NCBI RefSeq assembly: GCF_002846555.1
Contig: NZ_PJMS01000001.1
Location: forward strand, 2,852,001-2,916,000
From: Aquimarina sp. MAR_2010_214
GTDB taxonomy: Bacteria > Bacteroidota > Bacteroidia > Flavobacteriales > Flavobacteriaceae
Direction: 5' to 3'
DNA: 64,000 nt
Every line of letters starts with the position of its first letter. The first letter of the stretch is position 1. A program made the translations under genes and the position numbers. The notes beneath the pieces were generated by a model. That model was given only the letters and a program-made list of their open reading frames with translations. It was not told the origin of the DNA and searched no databases. Positions 31,777 to 40,644 of this stretch are shown piece after piece.

Positions 31777-33399
31777 CTATAGTTCTGTTATATTTACATA
31801 GAAATTAGGGTCTACAGTAAGTTTTTCTCCTTTAAAATCTTTTGTCTGCCAATTGGCATTAGGTTGAATCCATTTTGGAGTACCATCTATAAAAAGGCGT
31901 ATCGGCATATCAAATTTATCTACGATATTAGTGTAGCGATATTTTAATTCACCTTCTTTAAACTTGTATTCGAGAGTAGGTATTTTTACAGTTCTTAAGT
32001 ATTGATTAAAAAACTGAGTTAAATCAATTTTGGTTTCCTTACTAATATAATCTTCAATCTGTTTTGTTGTTACGGTCTTATGATAAAAAGTAGAATTAAG
32101 CCCTCTTAGAACAGCTCTCCATTTTTTATCATCCTCTAGAAGTTGACGAAGTGTATGAAGCATATTTGCTCCTTTGTAATACATATCACCTGATCCTTCT
32201 TTATTAACATTATAGTGGCCAATAATTGGTCTATCATTTTGAATATTTCTTCTGGTACCTATTACATATTCTGAAGCTGCTTTTTTGCCATAATGATAAT
32301 CAACAAACAGATTCTCAGAATAGGCCGTAAAACTCTCATGTATCCACATGTCTGCAATATCTTTATACGTGATATTATTAGCAAACCATTCGTGACCTGA
32401 TTCATGGATAATAATAAAATCAAATTTTGTTCCCCATCCTGATCCAGAAAGATCATTACCTAGATATCCATTTAAATATTTGTTTCCATAAGTTACAGAG
32501 CTTTGATGTTCCATTCCTAAGTAAGGTACTTCAACCAGTTTAAAACTATCTTCATAAAAAGGGTAGGGGCCAAACCAATGCTCAAAAGCTTTCATCATCT
32601 TGGGGGCATCTTTAAATTGTTTTTTTGCTTTTTCCAAGTTATCTTTTAGTACATAATAATCCATATCAAGTTTACCTTTCTCACCTTCGTATTGTTCCCC
32701 AAAATGCACATAATCTCCGATATTGATATTCACCCCATAGTTATTGATAGGATTACTTACAAACCAATGAAATGTTTTGGTGCCATTGTCATGTTTTTCT
32801 GTTTTACGCAATCGACCATTAGATACATTCATAAGAGTAGATGGTACATTAACGCTAATTAATAAACTATCTACTTCATCATACATATGATCTTTATTGG
32901 GCCACCATATGCTGGCTCCTAATCCCTGACATGAAGAAGCTACAAAATGTTTTCCGTTTTGATCTTTTTTCCATGAAATACCACCATCCCATGGTGCACG
33001 AACAGCTTCTCGAGGTTTACCACTATAATACACTTCTATTTCATTTTTACTATTTTCTTTTTGCGCTGTTGATAGTGTTATAAAATGTGCATTACCTTCT
33101 GAAGTTACTTTTAGTTGTTTATTATTCTGAAGTACTTTTTCTATTTTTAGAGGTGACTGCAAGTCGATTTGCATTATGTTATGCTCTTTCAGTACTTTGT
33201 AATGAATTGTATTTTTTCCTGAAATAGTTTTTTTATCCGGATCAACAGCGATATCAAGATGGTAATAGGTTAAATCCCACCATTCTCGTTCTGGGGTTAT
33301 AGAACCTCTAAGAGAATCTTGTCTTGTAAATTGTTGTTCTTGTGCAGATAATAAGGTGAAACTTAGAATACTGAATGCTATTGTATAGAATGTGTTCAT
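31777..33399 (-). CDS. Exported M1-family metallopeptidase
   Basis: A 540-residue gluzincin aminopeptidase with a signal peptide (MNTFYTIAFSILSFTLLSAQ). The N-terminal domain has WDLTYYHLDIAVDPDKKTIS. Catalytic motifs: GMEHQ at about residues 295-299 (variant of the exopeptidase GxMEN), zinc site HESGH (332-336) with Glu355 in WIHESFTAY, and MYYKGANMLHTLRQLL downstream. The ERAP-like C-terminal domain is absent, as usual for this Bacteroidota group. It likely trims peptides in the periplasm, in keeping with the M28 peptidase just upstream. Confidence 0.9.
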   Translation of the reverse strand: MNTFYTIAFSILSFTLLSAQEQQFTRQDSLRGSITPEREWWDLTYYHLDIAVDPDKKTISGKNTIHYKVLKEHNIMQIDLQSPLKIEKVLQNNKQLKVTSEGNAHFITLSTAQKENSKNEIEVYYSGKPREAVRAPWDGGISWKKDQNGKHFVASSCQGLGASIWWPNKDHMYDEVDSLLISVNVPSTLMNVSNGRLRKTEKHDNGTKTFHWFVSNPINNYGVNINIGDYVHFGEQYEGEKGKLDMDYYVLKDNLEKAKKQFKDAPKMMKAFEHWFGPYPFYEDSFKLVEVPYLGMEHQSSVTYGNKYLNGYLGNDLSGSGWGTKFDFIIIHESGHEWFANNITYKDIADMWIHESFTAYSENLFVDYHYGKKAASEYVIGTRRNIQNDRPIIGHYNVNKEGSGDMYYKGANMLHTLRQLLEDDKKWRAVLRGLNSTFYHKTVTTKQIEDYISKETKIDLTQFFNQYLRTVKIPTLEYKFKEGELKYRYTNIVDKFDMPIRLFIDGTPKWIQPNANWQTKDFKGEKLTVDPNFYVNITEL

Positions 33400-33522
33400 C
33401 TATGATATGTTTGTTTTTTGATTGTTATACTTTAGGTCTACCTGTTTGTTAGATTGGTAGTATTAATATAGTAATTAGCTTTGTGTTAGTTTCAAAATTA
33501 TTTACAGAAGCTTTTTTGTAAT

Positions 33523-34860
33523 TTATCTAAAAACCTCTGATGGAAATACAACAGGACTTTCATGTCCATTTTTTCCAACGGTGGCGATTCCGAAGAAGAA
33601 ATTATCAATAACAATACCATTTAGAATGAAGTTGTCTACATCACCAACAAATCTACTATGATCCCAGGTTGGAGATGTCGTATCTCTCCAGTAGATTTTA
33701 TACCCTTTTACATTAGGATCATTGACTTTTTTCCATTTAAATTTTGCTGAAGGTTCTACAATACCTCCAATTTTCACTTCAGATGGAGCAGGAGGTGCCC
33801 AGGCAAGACCAGCCAGGTTAATAGCATTCACAGCAGTAAGTTTTGCGGCATACTCAAAATTAACATGTTCTACCACATCACCATATTTGATTCCGTTTTC
33901 TTCTCTGATATTTTGATGTTGTTGTGTGTAGTTTTCATGAGCTTCCATAATTCTGATTCCGGCATAGCCCAAATCATTAAAAGGTCTATGATGTCCACCA
34001 CGACCAAAACGATCTAATCGATAGATCATCATTGGATTCATTTCTGGCATATATGTTTTTACACTTTTATGAACATATCTGGCTAATTGACGAGAAATAC
34101 CATCAACCTCACCACCATAAAAACGTCTACGACGTACTTTCTTCTCGTCATCAGTAAGGTTGGTAGGTTCAGAAAATATTCTAAAAGCTCTATTATCGAT
34201 AACTCCGTCTACTCCTTTAATGTTTCCGATCATATCATTATTAAGGATTCCTATAATATCCCATCCTTTATCTTTAGCATATTTTGCCAATCCACCACCA
34301 CCAAAGAGCCCTTGTTCTTCCCCGGATAATCCAACATAAATAATACTATTTTCAAAAGTGTATTTTGATAATACTCTTGCAGCTTCAATTGTTCCTGCCA
34401 TTCCGCTAGCATTATCATTGGCACCTGGAGCATCTGTAGTGAAATCCATAGTATCACTAGCCCTAGAATCGATATCACCACTCATAATGATATAGCGATT
34501 AGGATATTTTGTTCCTTTTTGTACGGCTACTACATTTACCACCCAGGCATCATGAGGAACTCTGGATCCCATATCTTTGGTTACAAAGTCTTTTTGATAA
34601 AATACATCTAAACAGTTTTTGCATTCTTTAGAAATAGTTTCGAATTCTGTTTTGATCCATCTTCGGGCCGCTCCAATGCCTCTGGTTTCAGAAATGGTAT
34701 CACTAAATGTATTACGAGTTCCGAAGTTGGCTAATTTTTTGACATCGGTTTCAATTCTATCTGCAGAGACAGCATTGATGATATCGTATATACGTTGATC
34801 GGTTTGTGCAATTAAAATGGTAGATAATAGAAGTAGGGCAGCCGTGAAAAATGTTTTCAT
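33523..34860 (-). CDS. Exported M28-family metallopeptidase with FN3-like tail
   Basis: A 445-residue protein with signal peptide (MKTFFTAALLLLSTILIAQ). Dizinc motifs: MSGDIDSR (about 126-133; His of the usual GHxDS is replaced by Asp, an oddity), PGANDNASG (145-153), LSGEEQGLFGG (178-188), and GHHRPFNDLGYAGIR with a late His ligand. A C-terminal beta-domain (KFKWKKVNDPNVKGYKIYWR) is fibronectin-III-like. It is an aminopeptidase by family; the missing His may alter zinc binding. It forms a secreted-peptidase pair with the M1 enzyme. Confidence 0.88.
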   Translation of the reverse strand: MKTFFTAALLLLSTILIAQTDQRIYDIINAVSADRIETDVKKLANFGTRNTFSDTISETRGIGAARRWIKTEFETISKECKNCLDVFYQKDFVTKDMGSRVPHDAWVVNVVAVQKGTKYPNRYIIMSGDIDSRASDTMDFTTDAPGANDNASGMAGTIEAARVLSKYTFENSIIYVGLSGEEQGLFGGGGLAKYAKDKGWDIIGILNNDMIGNIKGVDGVIDNRAFRIFSEPTNLTDDEKKVRRRRFYGGEVDGISRQLARYVHKSVKTYMPEMNPMMIYRLDRFGRGGHHRPFNDLGYAGIRIMEAHENYTQQHQNIREENGIKYGDVVEHVNFEYAAKLTAVNAINLAGLAWAPPAPSEVKIGGIVEPSAKFKWKKVNDPNVKGYKIYWRDTTSPTWDHSRFVGDVDNFILNGIVIDNFFFGIATVGKNGHESPVVFPSEVFR

Positions 34861-34940
34861 TTGTAAGAATTTGATCGCCTAATTTAAATAAAAGAGTCTA
34901 GTAATAATGGTCTCTTAACAAATTTATAAGATGATACAAG

Positions 34941-36470
34941 CTATTGAATAAAAATAACCTTAGCTATTTCCTTATTTTTCACTTCATAAATCGCTATAGC
35001 ACTATAGTGTTGTTTATTGATGGTTAGGAACTCTTCATCAATAACTACATTACCCATAACAATTCTATTTTTGATTTTACAATTGAGATCAGGTGTGTTT
35101 TTAAAGAAATTGATATATCCTTTTTTAATTTTCTCATGACCTTCATATAAAAATTTGTACGGAAAATTATACACTTTTATATCTTTGGAATAAGTAGTAA
35201 CAAAAGCATCAATATCTCTCGCATTATAAGCCTCGAGTTGTTTGTTAATAATGTTTTCAGAATTCTTTTCAATATCAGTATCATGTTGAGGCCTGATAAA
35301 AGTTACTTTGGCAATCTTTCCGTTTTTCACTTCATATATAGAAATCACTTTCACAATTCGATCACTATAAGTGACATATTCTTCATCAATTACTTTATTA
35401 CCAAGTATGATACGATGCTTTATTTCACAAGATAAATTAGGTTCATCCTTGAATTTTTGGTCATAATAAGGGCGCATGGCTTCTTTACCTTTATAGCGTA
35501 CTGTATTTGGATACTTATAAATTAACACATCGTCATAATATGTGTCTAAAAAGGCATCTATATCTCTTGCATTATAGGCATCTACTTGTTTTTGAACAAT
35601 ATGTTCTGGCGAGATATCTGATACCACGGCAAGCATACTACCGGCGGCATTTGTTGCTATTCTTGAGATATTACCAACTTCTTTATCCATGAAAGTGTAA
35701 AAGATACTCCAACCAGTATCTGTTTTTGGATTAAACCTAAAAATACGATTTTGTTTTCCCATAAGGATAGTGCCATCTGGTAACCAACACATATCTTCAG
35801 ATTCAAAGATTGTGTTTATGATTTTTTTTGTGATTCCTGTTATAGGATCGATTGATTTAATTTCCCAATCTTTATTTTCTTTACTGATGTAGCTAATCAG
35901 GTTTGAGTTTGGTATTTTATGAAGTGATCGCCCTATTTTTTTTTGAAAAGTATGATTAGTCTCTTTTTTTATATTAGATACGACCAATGACATTGCATTA
36001 TCTTCAAGCACTGATGAAACTAGTATGTTTTCATTAAACCAGGTATGATATCCAACTTTAAGGCCTTGTAATAAAACTTTAGACTTCCCGGTTTTGTAAT
36101 CATAACGATAAAGGAGTTGTTTACCATCTTGATCCAGGCGGATGGCAGAAATCTGATCTTTGTTAGGGATTTTGGTGGGAGAATATTCACTTCCATTTTT
36201 AGTTTCTGTAATCCAATCTATTGTAGTGTTTTTACTATTGTATACAGCAATATCTGTTTGTTTGTTGCGGGTAGAAGAAAACAAAACGATAGTATCATTA
36301 AAAATTGAAGGTTGATTATCATATCCTTTGTTATTAGATATGTTCCTTTGGTTATTAAGAGTAATTGTTTTGTCTTTTTTAGTGATATCAAAAAGGTATA
36401 TCTCGGTATCGGTTTGTGAAAAAGAGGGTATTGTAGTGAGTAATACTAAAAGAACAAATGGATGCTTCAT
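34941..36470 (-). CDS. Exported propeller protein fused to two NTF2/SnoaL-like domains
   Basis: A 509-residue protein with signal peptide (MKHPFVLLVLLTTIPSFSQ). Residues about 25-280 are TolB/WD40-like repeats (DNQPSIFNDTIVLFSSTRNK; MCWLPDGTILMGKQNRIFRF). Two tandem SnoaL-type domains follow: VDAYNARDIDAFLDTYYDDV with ISIYEVKNGKIAKVTFIRP, and LEAYNARDIDAFVTTYSKDI with IAIYEVKNKEIAKVIFIQ. The near-identical blocks show recent internal duplication. The function is unknown; it may bind a small ligand at the surface. Confidence 0.8.
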   Translation of the reverse strand: MKHPFVLLVLLTTIPSFSQTDTEIYLFDITKKDKTITLNNQRNISNNKGYDNQPSIFNDTIVLFSSTRNKQTDIAVYNSKNTTIDWITETKNGSEYSPTKIPNKDQISAIRLDQDGKQLLYRYDYKTGKSKVLLQGLKVGYHTWFNENILVSSVLEDNAMSLVVSNIKKETNHTFQKKIGRSLHKIPNSNLISYISKENKDWEIKSIDPITGITKKIINTIFESEDMCWLPDGTILMGKQNRIFRFNPKTDTGWSIFYTFMDKEVGNISRIATNAAGSMLAVVSDISPEHIVQKQVDAYNARDIDAFLDTYYDDVLIYKYPNTVRYKGKEAMRPYYDQKFKDEPNLSCEIKHRIILGNKVIDEEYVTYSDRIVKVISIYEVKNGKIAKVTFIRPQHDTDIEKNSENIINKQLEAYNARDIDAFVTTYSKDIKVYNFPYKFLYEGHEKIKKGYINFFKNTPDLNCKIKNRIVMGNVVIDEEFLTINKQHYSAIAIYEVKNKEIAKVIFIQ

Positions 36471-36548
36471 TGTTTTTATTTTCTAAAATACATTGAAATT
36501 TTGATGTTATTCTTAAGTAAATGTTAATGTGGGAGGGGGTATGCTAAT

Positions 36549-36693
36549 TCTGATGTATAAATACCCACTTAAAATTGCTCTTTTTGCCCTATACTTCAAA
36601 ATAAAAATAAACCGTAGCTACGACTATGCTTGATTTTTGTTTTTCGTCTAGAACAAAAATCTTCTATTTTCTTTTGAGTACTTATACATCAGA
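36549..36693. repeat. MITE-like inverted-repeat element
   Basis: Ends TCTGATGTATAAATAC (36549-36564) and GTACTTATACATCAGA (36678-36693) are inverted with one mismatch and slightly longer partial symmetry outside. The interior holds CCGTAGCTACGACTATGC and AAATAAAAATAAACC, words I associate with dispersed flavobacterial repeats. It encodes no protein. Confidence 0.6.
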
Positions 36694-36740
36694 AATGGTA
36701 TTAGGTATTAGTTTTTTGAGAAATAAAAAAATATAATTAA

Positions 36741-36774
36741 TCAAAAAACCCAGAGCATAAAGCTCCGGGTTTTC
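36741..36774 (-). terminator. Intrinsic terminator of the SusCD operon
   Basis: AAAACCCAGAGC and GCTCCGGGTTTT pair with one A/C mismatch around a four- to five-base loop. On the minus strand the stem ends in six T residues. It follows the DUF4302 gene by about 105 bases and likely ends the uptake operon. Confidence 0.7.
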
Positions 36775-36877
36775 CAAAGTTGAGTTAGAAAGGCTATTGA
36801 GGGAACAATAGTTTGTTGTTTATGGCTAATTTTATGAATTTAAAATGTAATTACAATACGTCTTCTTAAGTGTTAAA

Positions 36878-38254
36878 TTAATTTCCAAAGAAAAGACCAT
36901 AAATTCTTAAAGCTGGATCCTCTAAACTGGTAAATGAAGCTGAACTATTACTAAAATTAGAAATATCAGTTTTAAAACTTCCATGATTTTCAAAGTACAA
37001 TCCATCTGAACTTGCAAAAAAGTCAAGCATTGGCTGTACTTTAGCTTCATAATAATTACCATTAGGATTTCCTGTTCCTAAATAGGTTAGACGTAAAATT
37101 TTATCTATTATAATGGCTTCAAACCGATAATTGGCCCAAAAGCTAGTAGCTGCATTATTACCCCGCATATTAATCCAAAGGTTAATAATTCCTGGATTCC
37201 CAGTACCTGTTGTGTTTGTGTTTTCTAATAGTATTTCGAATCTATTGTAACTCTCATTATCGGGTATTAAGTTAGTGTTAATCTGTGTTATTAAGTTATT
37301 AAAACCTAAAGACGTACGAGGACTAGTACCCCATGAAACGCGGTGCGAGAATGTTCTGAATCCAACAGTTGTTAATTTATCAATATCATTACTAATAACT
37401 GTAGGTCGATCAATAAAACCAATGGTCGCTTTATTTCCTCCCACTTCAGAAACATATGATCCTGATGTAGCGTCAAAAATAAAGTTTTCATAACTATTAC
37501 CTCCAATTTCTATTGCAGGACTTACCACAAGCCCTTCGGGAGTATAGGCTATACCATAGGAAACTTCTTTAATACTACCATCTGATTGATTTTGCGATTT
37601 AACAAAAAGACGTAAGCTATCGTAGTCAAACGAGTAAACTACTTTATTACCTGAAGCATCTTCAATGGTTAGACCTTGAAAAACTGAAGAAGTAACACTA
37701 GGTAAAAGACTAGATCTTCTTCCTAACGTAATATTAACGTTATCCCATTCTGCTGCTGTTACAGGTTCGAAAACTAGAGTAGCACCGTGTCTAGGCTCTC
37801 TAAATGTAATTTTCCCTCCTTCATTTTTGATATATTGAAAGTTAGAATTTCCTTTATATCCAGTTCCTCTGAGGCCAGTAAGATCATTATCTGATACTTT
37901 ATGGATTTGGTTACGTGTAGTAAAAATTAATTCTACCGAAGTACCCAACTTTACTTCATAATTACCAGTAGTAACAGCAGTTTCAGTATCAACATCTGAT
38001 GTCATATCTACTGTCCCATCACTCTTAAACTTCATATAAAAGGTAAATCCTCCAAATTCATCATTTTTTGTAAAATAAACAGCTTTATATCCATCAGGAG
38101 ATGCCAAAAGTAAATTTTGAAGCTCTGTTATTTTTTGGTCTATTCTAGCACTAGGTGAGGTACCGAATAATTCTTCATTTTCATCATTACTACAAGAGAA
38201 AAAAGTCAGTAATAATAACCCGAAACATATTTTATTTAAAATTTTTATAATCAT
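36878..38254 (-). CDS. DUF4302-type lipoprotein
   Basis: A lipoprotein of about 458 residues from ATG 38254; the longer frame starts at TTG and overlaps the upstream gene. The signal ends LLTFFSC. The start of the mature part, ARIDQKITELQNLLLASPDG followed by YKAVYFTKNDEFGGFTFYMK, is characteristic of DUF4302 proteins that accompany SusC/SusD and a zinc metallohydrolase lipoprotein. It is probably a surface component of the uptake complex. It is the last gene of the operon. Confidence 0.82.
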   Translation of the reverse strand: MIIKILNKICFGLLLLTFFSCSNDENEELFGTSPSARIDQKITELQNLLLASPDGYKAVYFTKNDEFGGFTFYMKFKSDGTVDMTSDVDTETAVTTGNYEVKLGTSVELIFTTRNQIHKVSDNDLTGLRGTGYKGNSNFQYIKNEGGKITFREPRHGATLVFEPVTAAEWDNVNITLGRRSSLLPSVTSSVFQGLTIEDASGNKVVYSFDYDSLRLFVKSQNQSDGSIKEVSYGIAYTPEGLVVSPAIEIGGNSYENFIFDATSGSYVSEVGGNKATIGFIDRPTVISNDIDKLTTVGFRTFSHRVSWGTSPRTSLGFNNLITQINTNLIPDNESYNRFEILLENTNTTGTGNPGIINLWINMRGNNAATSFWANYRFEAIIIDKILRLTYLGTGNPNGNYYEAKVQPMLDFFASSDGLYFENHGSFKTDISNFSNSSASFTSLEDPALRIYGLFFGN

Positions 38255-38267
38255 TTTCTTTGTTTTA

Positions 38268-39116
38268 TTAATTAACAATGTCTAAAGTTTTTTGATTTAC
38301 CAATTCTTGTAACTCATATAAATCAATGCCAAACTCGTCTGTAAAATATTTAACAACAAATTGTTCCTTTGTTCGTATAGAAGCTCTTGCTTCGTTACTT
38401 GTAATACCATCCACTAAGGCATCAAATTCAGTTTTAGAATTAGTTAGCATAACAGATACCATTTCTGCATAATCTTCGATAGCCGAACTTGATGCATATG
38501 GAGTGATATATCCTAACTCATTTGCTACCGAAAGGCTTCTGTTAAACCATTGAGCAGTATAATTTTTAGGATTTACTTCTCCAAAAGCAGGATCAAATGG
38601 TTTTGTCTGATTTAGAATATGGGTATATTCGTGTTGAATAGTTTTAAAGTACCTTTTTGTAAGAACAAGGTCAGTTAGATCTAATTGATCTACATTAAAC
38701 AGTGTAATTTTGGTTCCTGCTTCTGCAAAACCCAAAGTGATTGTTGCTGATTGATTATAATTAAAACCACCAGCTAATGTGAATTGTCTTGGAGCAATAT
38801 TTTTAATAAAATTCTCTCCTCCCAATTGTGTATATGGTTCTATCCATATTGCTTTAACAACTTCTAATAGTGGTTTTATATTATCAACTGTTGGAGGGTA
38901 CAAATATCTATTTAGATCTACTTCATTTTCATTCCATTTATATTGGATTTCAATATTATATGGAGTAGTGAAATTGTTTCTTATCCATATGTCTAGTTCA
39001 GATAATTGAGGTGTTTCAGTATTGATTTGAGTAGGTCCAACACTATCGCCTTTGTCGCAACTCATAACTGTTATGGTAATTGCAACTATGGTTATCCATT
39101 TTATTATTTCTTTCAT
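38268..39116 (-). CDS. SusCD-associated zinc metallohydrolase lipoprotein
   Basis: A 282-residue lipoprotein (signal ending VMSC near residue 20). The zinc motif HEYTH sits in FKTIQHEYTHILNQTKPFDP (about residues 155-174). This matches the HExxH lipoprotein family that travels with SusC/SusD and DUF4302 genes and is thought to process imported peptides or glycopeptides at the surface. It lies 28 bases after susD; its stop falls just before the DUF4302 gene start. Confidence 0.85.
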   Translation of the reverse strand: MKEIIKWITIVAITITVMSCDKGDSVGPTQINTETPQLSELDIWIRNNFTTPYNIEIQYKWNENEVDLNRYLYPPTVDNIKPLLEVVKAIWIEPYTQLGGENFIKNIAPRQFTLAGGFNYNQSATITLGFAEAGTKITLFNVDQLDLTDLVLTKRYFKTIQHEYTHILNQTKPFDPAFGEVNPKNYTAQWFNRSLSVANELGYITPYASSSAIEDYAEMVSVMLTNSKTEFDALVDGITSNEARASIRTKEQFVVKYFTDEFGIDLYELQELVNQKTLDIVN

Positions 39117-39144
39117 AATTATATAGTCTTAAAATTATTTAGTG

Positions 39145-40638
39145 TTATCTTGGATTTGATTGTAAACCAAAACTTTGTCCGTCTACAGGGATCTGTAACT
39201 GTTTTCTGTTGTCGGTTTTAGTAAGCGTACTTTTGTTATCGAAGAAATCTTCGTGAACAATTTCTAGATTAAACCTTCTAATATCAAACCAACGCAATCC
39301 TTCATTCTGAAATTCTCTTCTTCTATATTCTATAATACCATTTAATAAAGCAAGCTTTTCTGGTTCGATAGTGTAAAAAGGCTCATATATCCCTTGATCA
39401 ACAGCATGTAAAGTATTCAGTTGATCAAGTGTTCGCACATCGGTAGCAGCATCATAGTCTCGTATTTTTTTAGATAAGAAAGCATTAATATCACTAACAG
39501 CGTTACCAGTTTGACCAAGCATAGTAAATGCTTCTGCCCTGTTTAATAAAACTTCATCTGTAGTTAGAAGAACAGAGTTTGTAAAAGCAAATCCAATACC
39601 TGCAGCAGCATTAGTAGTTCTAAAATATTCAATATGTTTTGGAGTATTTAAAAATAGATCAGAACCATATACCTTATAGCTCCATCTTTTGTTATTAATT
39701 TGAGAACCGTTAAAGAAAAGTGTATTTGCTAAATCTGTAGATAATTGATATCTGGCAGCGAGAAAATTTCCACCTCTACCGTAAAGCGACGCTCCAGAAA
39801 CAATTAATAAATTTGCAACTTCTGCTGTAGAAGAATATTCGTTACGAACTTGACTATAAGTGAAACTTCTATACTTACCAGTCCAATCTCTTAAAAGATC
39901 AGCAGGAGCAGTACCTAATACTTGATTACTATACTGTATAACTTTTTCCCAATCTCCTTTAAATAAATAAAATCTAGATGCAAAAGCATTTGCAGCATTC
40001 TTATTGAAGTGAAATTTAGGGACCGTATATTTATTAGTAATCAGTGGTAACCCTGCTACAATATCGGCTTCTATTTTTTCATAAACTTCTTTTACAGTTC
40101 CTCTTTTATATTCTTTAATCACAACATTTTCTGGTTCTAATACGTAAGGAATCCCTAAATCAGATCCTGCAGTTGAAGGATTATAGGTTTTAGACCAAAT
40201 ATTTACTAACATAAAGTGAGCATATGCTCTGGCAATTAAAGCTTCTCCTTTTAGATAATTCAGTTCACTGCCACCACCTAAATCTTCAATGGCTTGTAAA
40301 GCATGATTTGCCTGCGAAATAGCTTTATAGCATTCATTCCAGTAATGAGTAGGGAAATCAGAATCATTGTCATTTACATCTCTCCAAAAATACATTTCTG
40401 TATTTACTCTGTTTTCACGTGCAGAAGGTCCTTTATCATCTGCATTATCAGTCATTGGGGCTAAAAAAGGTGAATAATTTGCTAGAGGATAGGCAAGTGT
40501 AAGTACTTCGCCAATTTTCTCTGCAGTATCAATTTGTGTTCTATTATCAGGCAGTTCATCTAATGAATCTTCACAAGAGAACATTAAAAATGTTAATAGA
40601 CTTATACCAATTAATTTGATGTTTGTTTTCATAATCAT
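39145..40638 (-). CDS. SusD/RagB-family nutrient-binding lipoprotein
   Basis: A 497-residue lipoprotein (signal ending LLTFLMFSC, then EDSLDELPDNRTQI). SusD features include TPR-like helices (YLKGEALIARAYAHFMLVNI), the family segment LPLITNKYTVPKFHFNKNAA, and the C-terminal EYRRREFQNEGLRWFDIRRF. It forms the lid over the SusC channel in the outer membrane and captures substrate. It begins 6 bases after the susC stop. The metallohydrolase partner hints at peptide rather than glycan substrates. Confidence 0.93.
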   Translation of the reverse strand: MIMKTNIKLIGISLLTFLMFSCEDSLDELPDNRTQIDTAEKIGEVLTLAYPLANYSPFLAPMTDNADDKGPSARENRVNTEMYFWRDVNDNDSDFPTHYWNECYKAISQANHALQAIEDLGGGSELNYLKGEALIARAYAHFMLVNIWSKTYNPSTAGSDLGIPYVLEPENVVIKEYKRGTVKEVYEKIEADIVAGLPLITNKYTVPKFHFNKNAANAFASRFYLFKGDWEKVIQYSNQVLGTAPADLLRDWTGKYRSFTYSQVRNEYSSTAEVANLLIVSGASLYGRGGNFLAARYQLSTDLANTLFFNGSQINNKRWSYKVYGSDLFLNTPKHIEYFRTTNAAAGIGFAFTNSVLLTTDEVLLNRAEAFTMLGQTGNAVSDINAFLSKKIRDYDAATDVRTLDQLNTLHAVDQGIYEPFYTIEPEKLALLNGIIEYRRREFQNEGLRWFDIRRFNLEIVHEDFFDNKSTLTKTDNRKQLQIPVDGQSFGLQSNPR

Positions 40639-40644
40639 TTCTTT

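Larger units (their letters stand above)
36471..36877. other. Intergenic region with inverted-repeat element and terminator
   Basis: No gene is seen. It contains the 145-base inverted-repeat element at 36549-36693 and a terminator at 36741-36774. Confidence 0.6.
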
